From contig CM054059.1 of the NCBI GenBank assembly GCA_028641055.1, positions 109,938,263 through 110,002,262 on the forward strand: DNA of 64,000 nt, in the 5' to 3' direction. The DNA is from Alopecurus myosuroides. Its lineage: Eukaryota; Streptophyta; Magnoliopsida; Poales; Poaceae. Under the pieces are notes generated by a model. The model saw nothing but the letters and a program-made list of their open reading frames with translations, searched no databases and had not been told where the DNA came from. Positions within the stretch are counted from its first letter, which is position 1; each line of letters begins with the position of its first letter. Below, one piece after another: positions 46,239 through 58,429 of the stretch. Both the position numbers and the translations under genes were made by a program.

Positions 46239-48650
46239 CCCATCATCTCTATCGTGCACATGTTCATCTTCGAATGAAACGACTTGAGGTAGCCAATGTA
46301 AAAGAGTTTTTCCATCAATACCAACTAAAATAGACTGGTCATATATATGTGCCTCACCAAAATTCAATCGTCCTTTATCAATGGCCGATTGTACTAATTG
46401 ATGAAACATGTTGCAGTTGTCAATACTATGCTCGAACGAATCATGCAACTTGGAATACATTTGTCCTTGTATTGATGGCTCTACATGGTGACCAAGAAAC
46501 ATAATATAATTATCATTAGCCAATATATAAAAAATGCGATCACACATACCTAAACTTAAGGTACACTTTTTATTAGCTAGCCGATCGTATTGTAAAAAAG
46601 GCTTTTGAGTAAGTAATCGAATGATTCAGATTTAACATCACCCAATTCGGCTATGCTTTTTCTTTCCCACATTTTATCCGATGCTTTGGAATAAGCCATC
46701 ATACTAGCATCGGTTTTCTCAAGAGATTCACAGCTTGGCTTTCTATTTCTAAAACCAAAATAGTTAGAACAAACATGTCTCACTTGAGAACAAATGTTAG
46801 CCAAGTATGAGATAAGAAAAACCACCCATGTAAATACAATTTTAAATGAAACAACGGGGAAAGCTCTTGCTGTAATAATTTGTTACTATTGGTCTCTCTA
46901 AATTGTGTAATATGTTGACCGATAGTTTTTGCTACAATTTTATCACTAACAAATAAATTACCTTTCACGATTGGTCTTTCAATGTTTCTTATAAAAATCT
47001 TGCTAATAGATGCATCAACAATATAGTTTTGACCAAATTGGAAAATAAGTAAATTACTTGCTAGATATACCTCCTAGAAGACGCTGGGAGAACATGATGG
47101 TTGCATGACCTGATAAATATCTTGCCCCGCCTCTAGATGATTTTCCAATGCCTCGCCTCCTTTATTTTCTGGATCTCGTACCTCCTCACTTTGATGCTCA
47201 ACGTCAACCGAACTTGGTCCGGCTATACTTTCTTGCACTTGAAGTTCATTAATCTCTTTGGCACAAAACTTATAGGGAAACATGCAAGCTCCCTTGCTTC
47301 CAGAAAAATCAAGCACGGTTGTTGTGCTAAGCTTTCCATGCTCTTCATTAGTGAAGCTTGCTTCTTTTGATTCAATAAATTCGGCACATGTAATATTTCA
47401 TTCGGCTTTTCCACTAACCAAAGTAACAACACTCTTCGAATCAGTTTCACCTTTTTCATGGATCCTATCAATTCGCAAATCTTCTTCATATTGTCTAGGT
47501 TTATTAGAGGGTTCACCTTGATTGCTGCATGGAGAATGTAACTTGAGCTCTCCAACCAAAGTAATACTTTCTTGTCGGTCCTTCTCAAGATTTGCAAGAA
47601 ACATCTGCATATCTTCTTCTTCAAGCTTTTTCCTATATGCTTCATGCTCATCTTTGAGTTTCTTCTCAAGCTTCTTGAACTACTCGTTGAGCTTTATCTT
47701 GAGTACTTCATAGCATTGACGTTGTTCATCTGATAATTCCTCCAAAGTTGGCTTAGTGAATTTGTCAGTGCTATGCTCTACAGGGTAAGATTGGCACCCG
47801 AAACTTTTAGCTTCTTTCGGCATTGCGTTATAAAAACTTTGTGGTTGTGAAGGATAACATTTGAGCTCAAATTGTTGATGCTCTTCTTCACGCTTCTTCT
47901 TAAGCGCCTCTAAATCTTGTATTGCAGCGGGATCATGGGGAATTTTCAGGTGCTCTCAAATGAAAAGCATTGATCTTCTTGAATTCAGCTGCAAGTTTTT
48001 TCTTGAAACTATCAAATCCATATGCGACATAGGTAGATGAAGATACATGTGTTCCTCTTAAATTTTCACTTATTCGTCCATGGTCACTATGAAAGTGCGG
48101 AGCCGAATTATAAATCTCACCAATTGCACATGAAGATAAAACATTAGTAACATAAGGTGTAGCATATGATGGTTGGGGGTAATTGGCCAAATAGCTAGTA
48201 GTTGCATGTACAATTCCTCTATCCGGCGGCATATTTAAATATGAACTAGCATATTGCATGTCACTTTCCGATGCATATAAAGGTGAAACACTCTCTTGCA
48301 TGTAATTAAAATTTCTAACATTGGGTGTTTCATATTGATTAGCCAAACTCACCATGTTGTTCATCGGCATATGTACTTCTCGGGTTGCCGATGCATGAGA
48401 ATTCAAGTAAACTTGTTGCAGGTTGTTACAATTAGTTGAAGCATGGAGATCACTTTGCATCGGCTTTTGCACATATTAAGAATTAGGGCTAGCCGATACC
48501 GTACTCATATCAAAAGATCTAGCAACATCAACATAATATTAATTTGCATCTACATAAGGTGATTGGGGATTCACGATACCGTTGTAGATTGCAGCTCTTG
48601 ATGACGCTCTCTTCATAGCAAGAACGGGCTGAAGACCGTTCGATGCTTCT
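46239..48650 (-). pseudogene. Gag of a third Gypsy element, decayed
   Basis: Minus-strand pieces in order: 47933-48472 (179 codons; N/S/Y/H-rich, MQKPMQSDLHAS, then FDSFKKKLAAEFKKI), a K/E-rich coiled region (about 47400-47700; DEHEAYRKKLEEED), 47074-47316 (ACMFPYKFCAKEIN), and 46236-46547, with MCDRIFYILANDN and HDSFEHSIDNCNMFH. The last part matches the short zinc-finger-like C/H region of a large group of Triticeae Gypsy gags (CDRIFD...HNSFTHATNDC type, recalled). Frames change several times. Protease and pol would follow to the left but are cut off by the Sabrina-like element at 46239. Confidence 0.65.
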
Positions 48651-48668
48651 TCCCTAGCGGAGTCACCA
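48651..48668 (-). promoter_or_regulatory. Primer binding site of the third Gypsy
   Basis: Minus strand TGGTGACTCCGCTAGGGA, 8 bases inside the LTR end at 48677. It is of the TGG-ending tRNA-complement type. Confidence 0.7.
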
Positions 48669-48676
48669 AAAAAGTG

Positions 48677-49771
48677 TGTTGACGCGCGAACGCGTTACGC
48701 GAACACGTCCTCGTGTACCCGCGGCGCCGAGGGAGATGCTCCGCAACTCGCACCGCGCGAGGCCTGCCGGAAGCGCGGTAGGCAAGACAATCCGGCAGGC
48801 GCGTTTGAGGCCAAACACCTCGATTCTTCAGAAGGGACCCCGTTGGAGGACCCGGCGACGATTGGCTTCCCCAAGTCGTTCTTAATGCCCTGGAGCCTTG
48901 TGGATCGTAGCCTCCAAACCTGAAGAACAACGAATAACAAGAAGCAAAATACAAAGGGAGAGAGATAAAGGTAGATGAACACGAAAAAATAGAGAGATGT
49001 GTTTGTTCAATTGGTGTTGGTTCAATCGGCAATCACCCCTCATGTATATAAGAGGCGGCTGGGCTTCCCGTGCAAGGATTAGACTTGGATTCACGTCCAA
49101 AACACTAGTTTTGGTCCAATTCGGATGATTTGGCCCGAATTTTCCAAAACTGTTCGGTCTGAAAACTGTCTGTACCTTGTGGGTCGTTTTCGAGTTAGTA
49201 AACGACCTCAAATTGAAATCACGTAAAAGACAGTTGTTTGACTTGAAAATACGAAGAAATTTCATGTTTCTGATTTTCCATCTAACCTCATCTTGAAGGC
49301 TTAATATTATCTTCACTAAAATGTGTTTGGATCAAATCCGAATATGTCAGTTCTGACCCGTCCGTATTTTCCAGATTCGAGATAGTAAACGACCTCATAT
49401 CAAAATCCTGTAGAAGACAAAATTGTTCGTCTTGAAAGAGCGAAGAACTTTTATTTCATGTGTTTTTCAATTTGACCTCACCTTGATGCTTCAAAATCAG
49501 GAGAAACAAGTTTGACACAATTTGGGGATTTTCAACCTGCTTCACCATGCTCCCGCCAAAGTACAGAGTATGTCTATGGTTTGGCGGATTTTCTCGCATA
49601 ATGAGATGATCTGTAATATTTTGTCTCTAGAAGTTGCATACGACCTTGGATCGAGATGATCCAAAAATCAAAGTTGTTTGTCTCGACGAGACGCGCAACT
49701 TTTGTTCACGTCATTGTTTCATTTGGGCTCATCTTGGTGTCATCCCTATGAGCCAAAAACGAGTGTCAACA
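48677..49771 (-). repeat. 5' LTR of the third Gypsy (1095 bp)
   Basis: Perfect 7-base inverted ends TGTTGAC at 48677 and GTCAACA ending at 49771, with the primer binding site on the inner side. A TATA-like TATATACA reads on the minus strand at about 49044-49051, followed by a GC-rich R region. The 139-codon frame at 48613-49032 spans LTR and leader and is not a gene. Confidence 0.85.
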
Positions 49772-50420
49772 CCATCTAAAGCCACATTTAGTAGCCCTTG
49801 CAGCCCACATAACACCCTTCAAGAAGGGGGAGCTAATTGTGGGAACAGAGGAGAAGATGTTTGGATCAGGGCTATATTTGAAGTCCATAATTTTCCTCTA
49901 GATTTTATCTGCATCACTATGATATCTCTTGACCCAAGAAGCTAACAAACAAAGGTTAAAGTCACCTAGGTTTTGAACCCCTAGGTCCCTAAAGTTTTTT
50001 TTTCCAAAGAGACCAAGTCCCATTTAGCTAGGTGGTACTTTTTGTTACCCTCTATATCACTCCACAAGAAGTGAGCCATGTGGGAATTAACTGCAGAAAT
50101 AGCCCATTTTGGGAACTTGATAATTGAAAGAAGATAAAGGGGAATGCTAGAAATGCAAGTCTTCAATAGGACTAGCCTACTCTGATAGTTCAACAGTTAC
50201 CTCTCCAGCCAGCAAATCTTATAAAAGTTTTTGTCAATAACATGCTATAAGTCTTCTTTTTTAAGCTTTGAGAAATGAAGAGGAACCCCCAAGTATTTAC
50301 AAGGGAAATCAGAGGGTTTACAACAAAATACCTGAGCAAAAACATTGATGGCTACCATGTCACCATGGATCCCCATCAAGTCTTTGTGGTAATTTATCAT
50401 TATCCCCGACATATTTTCTG
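49772..50420 (-). pseudogene. LINE reverse transcriptase C-terminal fragment
   Basis: The minus strand reads FENMSGIMINYHK-type sequence from 50420, then CCKPSDFPCKYLGVPLHF, then the 49981-50193 frame SRLVLLKTCISSIPLYLLS, FPKWAIS and KYHLAKWDLVS. After a frameshift in an A-run near 49998 it continues with RDLGVQNLGDFNLCLLASW and FLKGVMWAARATKCG. This is the thumb and post-RT part of a plant L1-type LINE. Both ends are defined by other insertions, so the 5' endonuclease part and the 3' tail are missing. Confidence 0.85.
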
Positions 50421-53400
50421 TGATGCCCCGAGATCGGGCACTATACAGATTTCAGCATTTCCGCCAAAATCCACATAATAACCGATTCCAGGTTGCCACT
50501 TGTGATAACATTACAACGGTTCACGAATATTCCGCAACAACAACAGAAAAGATATATACAAGACGACTCAAACGAGCCAAAGGATACAACTTATACAATA
50601 CAAAGATCCAAATAACAGGGGAAGAAACAACATAGTGTCCGACTACGGACAAGATACAAATTGGACTAAGAGTCCTGAAGATAACCGATGGCGTCCAATC
50701 CCTGCCCAGGCCAAGCCAGAGGGATTCCCAAGCTAACGTCGTCAGACTTCAAACCTGTTGACTGCAATGTGGAATATGCAGCCACGAAATGGATTCGTGG
50801 GTCAGTACGGTTAAGTACTGGCAAGTGGATAAACCATACTCACAAGATACCAGCGTAACCAATCATCACAAGATACAAATACTTTGGGTAGAACGGAAGG
50901 AAGGGATTATTGCAAAGAAGCGGCAGCTGGCTGCACTAACTAACTACAGAGACGCGCTACAACATCCGGCTAAAAGAAAGGGATAAGATAGCGTATCAGA
51001 ACCAGCTACAACTACTCACCAAACAATACCCATCCAATGTTACCCCCTACTAAGGAAGCAACCCAAGGAAACTCACACGGTTGATTAAGGTGACATTCAT
51101 TTTTATGGTGGAGGTAATCTATATTACTAGTCAAGTTATCATCATTAGGTGTAAGTTGTCTGAGTACTTGTTAGCCAGCACTTTCACCAAGTCATCCATA
51201 ACCGCGGACAACACGGCTTCTCGAGAAGATTTAACCCTGCAGGGATGCACCAATTTGGCCGTACACGTAAGAATGACCCGCCAGGCGGGGAGCAAACCCA
51301 CCAAGCAGGCTACTCAACACAACCCAACTCTTCTTCGCATCAAGCCCAAAGAACCCCGTGCAATTGAGCGCACGGCTAATCAAGCCCCACGAAGAAAAGG
51401 GGACCCTCATAGCACTCTAAGAACGTGTCTCCCTAAATGCCGACTACAAAAGTTCCACCCTGGCGCCAAGGGTTCGCACCTGCATATGCATGCGGCAAAT
51501 GGAAAACCCGAACTAAATGAGGCGATTTGGACGAGATGCGAATCGAATCAAAGTTGCGGGGGGCGCCCATACTCGCTTCCCACATGCGGTTAGCGCGCTC
51601 ATCATGGATCGGAGGACAAGACCCTTTTCCTAATTAAGGTCGACACTAGCAGGCCTCAAAACCACGCCGGGCCTCCTGCCGGTGCCTTATCATCAAATTA
51701 TTATTACCCAAAACATTAACATGAAGTTGATTGAGTTGAAACCCAACTATCAAACTAAACAGGTGATAAGACGGACAACAAGACTTGAGCGCAAACAACA
51801 CTAAGCATGCAACTACGACACGAGGGCCAACAAGGTAAACAAACAACAGTTAATAGGAAGGGGAAGGAATGCTATATCATGGTTGCAAGGTAAACATGTG
51901 ATAGGATCGAGACACAAGCATCGAATCATAAGGCTAGCATACAGATAACGGAAAGAATCGGTAACAAGTGATGAAAGGCAGCCATAGGTAGCAAGTGAGT
52001 ATACTTTCCTGGAATCCAGCAAGTAGAGGTACATCCGAAGAACTTGTCGTTGCTCACATCATCTCAACGTCCTATCCGTGAAGAAGCAACGAACTAGAAC
52101 AAACACCAGATGCAACAATTACTTTTACGGCAAAAGATCCAGCATGATCCTATTTTATATGCATGACAATTAATTGATGCATCAAAGTAAACCAGTTGAC
52201 ATGGTAAACATATTTAAATGGGCCCATATGCAATTTGGATTGCATATGGAAAAGCCCATGAATTAATGTTGACTTAAATGATCTACAAATAACCATCATG
52301 TGAAAGTTGATTAGAATGATGCATGGATGATGAAAACAATAAGAAAACAACAATAGTTTCAGTTTGATATGTTGTTTACCAAGTTTGGAATTTTATTTAT
52401 TAAGTTTTGAACTTTGGCATTTTAAATAATTTAAACAGGCATTTGTTGTTTTCACCAATTTTAAATGTTCCAAACAGATAACAAAATTTATATTTGGAAA
52501 GAACACAAAATTTTAGATGGAATACATATTTGATTTGTTGGATTTGGATTTTAGATGAGCAAGTTATTAAATTGACAATTCTAGATGCATTAATTAAGAA
52601 ATAGTTGTTTTCAGCAATTTAATTTATTCAAAATAGAAAACAAAGTTTATATTTGGAAATCCTATTGAATTTTGCATGTAAAACATATTTTACAATTTAA
52701 ATTTGGAGTTTGTATGAATTATTTATAAGCATTTGAATTTCAGGGGCTAATCTGTAATTTCAGGGACTTAAAAGAAAAACAGAAACTTTAGACAGGCCCC
52801 TGGAGGTTTTTCCCACGCAGTGCACCTCTACACTGGGTCACTGACCAGCGGGCCAGCAGCCCAGCTGGCGCCTGCGTGGCGAGTGGGTGGAGGCTGACCG
52901 TGCTCCTACGTGCATGACAGGTGGGGCCAGGGGTTCGCGCGCGCGTAAACCATAAAAAAGGTGGCCTTTATTCGGTCGGAGGGGGATCGAACCTGGGCCT
53001 GCGGGTGCGCGCACACAAGGCTTAGCCACTGGGCTACTGAACAAGTTGTGACAGAACAGGGTGCACAGGGAAGATCTAGTGTACACCGCGAGTGTTATTG
53101 ACGAAACTGAAGATCCACATCGCTGCATATCAGTGACTGCGGATGGAATTCGACCGGCGGCGATCGTCCGAGCAGAACGCGGTGACGGCGGGTGCTGATG
53201 TATGTGGAGGGTGTGTGGTGCTGTGGTGCACGGTTGTGTGATTCACAAGAGGCATGCGCGGGTGTGTGCGGTGCTTGTGTGTGCATACACAGGACGAGAC
53301 GCCAAGACGAGCAGCCGCAGCTCGAGCTTGCTGCCATGGCGGCCAGACCTCCAACTCGCACAAACGAACACGTACAGCATGCAACCCAAGCGGTAGAGAG

Positions 53401-53550
53401 GGATAACGGACGAGGTGCTCACCCAGAGGTCACGTCGGAGAGGACGGATGAGTACCGGTGGCGACGAACTTGGCGCGGACGTACGCTCTGCCGGAAGTAC
53501 GCGTCAAAGAGGACGTCGATCTTGACGGGGCTTCGAGATGGATCCCGCTT
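50421..53550 (-). mobile_element. Tekay-type LTR fragment, minus strand
   Basis: Begins TGATGCCCCGAGATCGGGC at 50421, the reverse complement of the solo LTR end, and follows it base by base for about 1.5 kb. It shares the block at about 51195-51290 with all the chromovirus LTRs. Further right it resembles the chromovirus LTR (28980-29660) rather than the solo LTR. It includes 159-bp-type markers (52519 and about 52677) and a tRNA-like module. The start of this LTR (right end here) is missing; the junction with the next element is somewhere in 53450-53600. It was inserted in, or cut against, the LINE at 50420. Confidence 0.7.
52983..53036 (-). ncRNA. tRNA-like module, best-preserved copy
   Basis: Minus strand TAGCCCAGTGG (53026-53036) fits the box A consensus TRGCNNAGTNG. 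GGTTCGATCCC (52983-52993) matches box B. The spacing is tRNA-like. A complete acceptor and anticodon stem cannot be folded convincingly by eye. Confidence 0.45.
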
Positions 53551-54025
53551 GTCCTGGGATAATCACGGCAGACGTTACCGGGGGTAACGGATCTTGGGGC
53601 AAGACGACACAGGCGTTTGGGAGAGGGTTTAGCTCAGAGGAAAACATGATGGAACTCGATCTGATAGCCGGCAATCAAGTCGCCGAGTCTCCGATCTCAA
53701 GATATTAACTCAACTCTCGTGTTACACTAGATACTCGATACCAAACGATATTGCTAGGGTTCTTAAATCTCTCTCAGCTAATCCTAGGGGTCGGTTTATA
53801 AAGCACCCGTACCTCCTGGCTTGTCCTCCAAGACGCGCCCTGGATCCTACCCGGACACCACATACAAACCCTAACTTTCCTTTACCGTAACCCACAATCC
53901 GGGTTACGAGACCTACAAACTTGGGCCTTCCATAAGTTTCTTTATCCTCAGCCGGATCTTGCGCAGCGTCCTTTGGGCCGGTTTATACCTTGGAGTTGGC
54001 CTACCGGGTTATTATCCCTCCATCA
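53551..54025 (-). repeat. 3' LTR of Tat-like Gypsy no. 2, truncated
   Basis: The minus strand starts TGATGGAGGG at 54025, directly after a purine-rich tract (54026-54042). It carries a TTTATAAACC TATA-like signal near 53800. The left end is not resolved because of the join to the chromovirus-type LTR fragment. Confidence 0.55.
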
Positions 54026-54042
54026 TTAGTCCCCAGAATAGC
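54026..54042 (-). promoter_or_regulatory. Polypurine tract of Tat-like Gypsy no. 2
   Basis: Minus strand GCTATTCTGGGGACTAA, adjacent to the LTR start at 54025. Confidence 0.6.
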
Positions 54043-54400
54043 TTGGGCTTCACAGATCCTTTCTTGAAGCGCTGGCTATTCCCTGCAAAAACATCAGATG
54101 CACGAATGCAAGAAGGCCGGGTTAAAGCGCTCTGATAAATAGCTAGGCCCAACTCCATGGTGGCCATATAGTAACCCGGCTTTTCTCCAAACACTTAGCT
54201 TTTCGGGTCGAAGCCCTGATAAAAATGTCAAGATCCTGTACTTTACTCGATAATTGATCTTGACATTATGAAGAATATTTCCTTCCAATTTCTGTCCGAA
54301 TACCTCGCCCAATATTTAAAGCGTATCTCGCAAAACTTAAACAGATAGCCGTTACTCCGTAACTTCCGGCTCCCACCCGTTGAACTGGGCTTATCCACTC
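54043..54400. other. Spacer between 3' LTR and antisense gene
   Basis: Non-coding. Holds the upstream promoter region of the antisense gene; no other element recognised. Confidence 0.5.
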
Positions 54401-54407
54401 ACGCTAT

Positions 54408-54415
54408 TATAAATT
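54408..54415 (+). promoter_or_regulatory. TATA box of the antisense gene
   Basis: TATAAATT, about 30 bases before a C/T-rich leader. Same arrangement as 5833-5841 in the other Tat-like element. Confidence 0.6.
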
Positions 54416-54437
54416 GGCTCTTAGGGGTAGCCCTAAC

Positions 54438-57400
54438 CCCAATAGCTCATTTCCCCCCATTCCTCTTCCTTTCTTCCTCAGTGCTCTAGCTCACAGAGTG
54501 CCACCACGGAAGCCTCGCGTGCATCACCGGAGCCCATCTGCCGTCGGCTACGCTCCGCCACGGTGCACTCTACACCACCGCCCAGATCCACCGCCGGACC
54601 CCCGACCTGCCCGCCGGGAATCACAAAGGGGCACCAGGCTTGCGCCATTTGCCTCCGTCGAGCTTCACTGCAATCCCCTCCAGTAAGCCTCTCTCATCCA
54701 TTAACTAGCCTCCGCGATTTCTTGATTTTCTCCAGATTAGATCTAAGTCAACTCGCCGGTCCTTTTCCTGGTCACGCCAAATTAAGCTGCTCGTATTCAT
54801 TCTAGCTCATCCAATGAATTGGATATAGACTTTATTTCACTTTCCTACCACCCATAGTCGTTAATTTTACCACAAATCTAGAAACGGAGTCTCCAATCTG
54901 GGCTCGGGCCGTCCAAATTTTCCGCCCTTGTTTCCGTCACCCGGAAAATCTTCCCTTTTCCGGTTCTTTTTATTCGCAATAAGTACCTGCGCAACCATCC
55001 ATCGCCCTCAAAGGCTCTTTCAATGCATAGGCCTCCATAACTTTTACTATGATGCTTGATACCCGGATAGTTTGAACCTTACTCTGCAGATTGATACCCG
55101 GATAGTATGCAACTTCCATGTTGTCTCGATATCTCTTGCCAATACTCAGACAACTCATGGCTTCCGAGTCTCATTCCTTGTATCCTTCTACCTCGTGCTT
55201 TGCAGGTCGATCACATGGCTCCCAAGAAGCAGGGGAAAACACCGGCCAAGGCCAAGACCACCAGCTCCATATCCGCCAATTGGGCGCGATCCACGGTTAC
55301 GAAGGCCAAGTTAGAAGAACTGGCCGAGTTAGGGGTTCTACCCCCTCAAAAGGAAATCCATTGGAGGGTGCCGGGCAACGAGACCCGACCTACACCGGCG
55401 AAGGATGAGGTAATATGCTTTGTGGAACACGTGACCCGAGGCTTCCATCCTCCGGGTCACCCTTTCTTCCGTGATATTCTGAGCCATTATGGCCTTCGCA
55501 TTTTTGACATAGGGCCTAACTCCGTGTTAAATATCTCCCACTTCATCGTTCTCTCCGAGTCATACTTGTGCACTCCGCCAAGTTTGGCTCTTTTCGTCGA
55601 GCTTTTCCAGTGCAAACCGTGCCGCGAAAGCGGTGACGGGGCACTTCTCGCTTGCGGCGGGGTTTCTATCCAGCGCCGCAAGAATTCTCTGATGCCACCC
55701 CTCACTCTCAACTCCCACGTCAAACACTGGCAACTCTCATACTTCTATTGCCGAGACACCTCCCCACCCGGCCAAAAGAAACTGCCGGGTTACTCGGAGG
55801 GCCTTCTCGATATCTCCGAGACTTTCAACGCCTTTGCCCCTGACTCGGACAGGGAGGCCATCTGGCCTTTACTAGCCAAAATCTCTGTTCTGTAGGCCCA
55901 AGGTCTCATGGGGCTTAACCTGGTGAAAACTTGGGTCGATTTCCGGATCCAACCCAACTCCATCCGCACTAAGTTAATGTGCGAGTATTCAGGGCACACC
56001 ACGGACTCGCTCCGGTACTCCACCCATAGCTTTGCAGCCGGAGATACCAACAAGACTATCAAGAGCTTCTTGACAGAGAAGCTGGAGGTAATCCGGAATA
56101 TAGCCAGGTTAGAACCCTTCACGCGTGAGAACCCAGCCCCCAAGGTAAAGACTCGGTTTTCACACTTTTGCTTTCACACTTTCCACTCGATATGACTAAT
56201 AACCCTTATCCTTATACCTTCTTCTCAGGCTGATGATCCCTTTTGGAGGATTGAAACTCCTCCTAACTCTGAAAATCCAGAGGAGCAAGAGGATGGCACT
56301 AACTCGGATGAAGGTACGTTCCGAACTTCACTTAGTTCCTTTGAGTTCGTCGTGTCCCGTTCTTCATTTTCCAACTGTGACCTTGATAACTTCCAGAGCA
56401 AGAGGACAAGGACGAAGAAGAAGAAGCTGACGGCAAGGTAGAATCCGCCAGTGATGAGGAGGAAGTGGATCCGACAATCAAAGTCGGATCTAAGAGAAAA
56501 CCCCGAGGGGTCGTCTTCAAGGTTTCATAGCGCCTCCTTGTATTCAATTCGTATTCCTTTAATGATATACATGAGCTAACTTGACGTTATTCCACTGGCC
56601 ATATTTGAAGGAGTCGCCCATGACCAAGCGCAGAGCGACTCGAAATTACCCGGGTGATGATGCTCTTAACCCGGGTATTCCATTGTCTCCGACTCGGCGC
56701 GCTGGTATTTACCTTATCCTTTCTCGGACGAAACAATCTTCCTGAACCATTCCCTTATGAAATCTCGCTTGATATTTTTCAGTTTCGCCCGGGTCCTGCA
56801 GCGAATTCCCTTCGGACTTTGCGGTGAATCCCGGGTAAAGTTCCTTTCCTGACGTTCTATCACATTTTCATCACCCTTTCCTGGTTGTACACTAACTGCT
56901 CACTCATACTATCTATAGGGCCACGGTCATTATTAGCGACCAAGAGGATATGGAGACCGATGACCCGGGTAAGGGGACCTCGACTGATAATACGGCAGCC
57001 GCAGCTGGCGGCGAAGGACAAGTGTCACCGATGGACCCGGCCGGTCAAGGAGCCGGGTATCCGATAGCCTCGCATGCAAGCGAGAAGGAAAAAGCTGCAA
57101 CTTTGGGTGCGGGAGGAGGAGCACCAGATTCCAGCATTCGGATGACCCGGATGCCGTCTCCCGTTAAGAAGAAAACTCCTTCTCCGAGTTTCCGAGACCC
57201 CGGATCTTCTAACACGGGTAATGATACTTTTGACCAGCTGATGAGCACTCTCCTCACTATGAAGACCTCAGAGAGCAACATTCTAGAGCGCATGGCCGCA
57301 GAGCACCAGGTAATAACACTTGATATCTCGCAGTATACACTTAGTCCCCAAGTTCCGAGCATAACTTTGTTGAAGTTATGCTTGGTACTTTATGCAATAG

Positions 57401-58429
57401 TCGGCTTGCCATGATACCCAACTGATACTTGTGCTCCTTGTTCTTTACAGGCACAGATGACCCGGTCTGATGAAGTTTTGCTCAAGACCGAACAACTTCT
57501 TCTTGCCGAGGTAAAGCGTAGAGAAGCCCTTGAGGCTGACGTGGAAACCTTGAAGAAGGATGTTTCTAAATACAAGAAGAAGTACAATACTGCTCAAACC
57601 GCACTGAAGAAATTATCGGACCAGGTTACCGATACCTATCGCATCTTGCTTAGTAAGTTTTTGCTGCCGAATGTCTTCATGCCTTTACTTTATTACATGA
57701 TACTCGGGATTACTGATACGTTCTTCCTTTGTTTCAACTGCAGGTGCCAACCTTGCGGCCCCAGAGGAGGATGCCATTGCAAAGGCTAAAACTTTAAAGA
57801 CTGTGCTCCGGACTTTCTTTGCCGGCACGAAGTTTATACTGGACGCCGTGAAATGGCCTACTGAGGTATATCCAGGTGAAGAAAATCTCATCCAAGCCTG
57901 CTCCACCGTACCTGCCTGGGTTGAAATCTGGAAACGCTCGTCATGCCAGATTGGTATGACCCGGGCCTTTACCCTGGCTAAGGCTTATTTTCCGAAGCTT
58001 GACCCGGCAAAGGTAATATCCGGGTTTCCAGAATTCAAAGCGGACGGCTCCAAGTTTGCACCCAAGGACTTCAAGGCCATACAGTCCGCAGTGCGTCATT
58101 CGGCCACCACTTTGGCCGATAGTATGGATCTGAACACAATTATGAGTGCGTACGATGCTGAAGGCAAAATTGTTACGGAGGACGCACCCCCGCCCTTTGA
58201 TATTTTGGAGAAATGGGCTGCTGACTCGGCCAGGAAGAGGGAAGAAACTGCGAAGAGAGAGGCCGAGTTAGGATCAGAGCCAACCACCTCTACACCAGCT
58301 GTTCTTCCGCCTGTCCGTCCTGTCGCGAAGAATCCGGGTGATGATGCCGGGATAGCTAAAGAACAAGTCCAGGAGCAAGACCCGGAGGGCAAGGGCAAAG
58401 TTGTGGACCCTACTCAGGAAGCCGAATAG
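54438..58429 (+). pseudogene. Multi-exon antisense gene of Tat-like Gypsy no. 2 (PF04195-like), one stop
   Basis: Proposed exons: leader about 54438-54682; then 55206-56144 (ATG at 55215), 56229-56313, 56397-56521, 56611-56704, 56783-56834, 56919-57309, 57451-57652 and 57744-58429 (TAG). All introns are GT-AG and every junction keeps the frame, giving 854 codons with a single in-frame TAG at 55893-55895 (codon 227). Exon 2 has the gypsy-type domain: FVEHVTRGFHPPGHPFF, HYGLRIFDIGPN, SHVKHWQLSYFYC. Later exons hold an acidic/basic linker (KDEEEEADGK, KVGSKRKPRG), a P/S-rich region, a coiled-coil exon (EALEADVETLKKDVSKYKKK) and a C-terminal helical part (FFAGTKFILDAVKWP). It lies antisense to the element between pol and the 3' LTR, like the antisense ORFs known in Tat-lineage elements. 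The protein's role is unknown. Leader start is approximate. Confidence 0.75.

Noticed and set aside
48613..49032. 139-codon frame with a hydrophobic start
   Set aside because: It runs across the LTR/leader boundary of the third Gypsy and contains no known motif.
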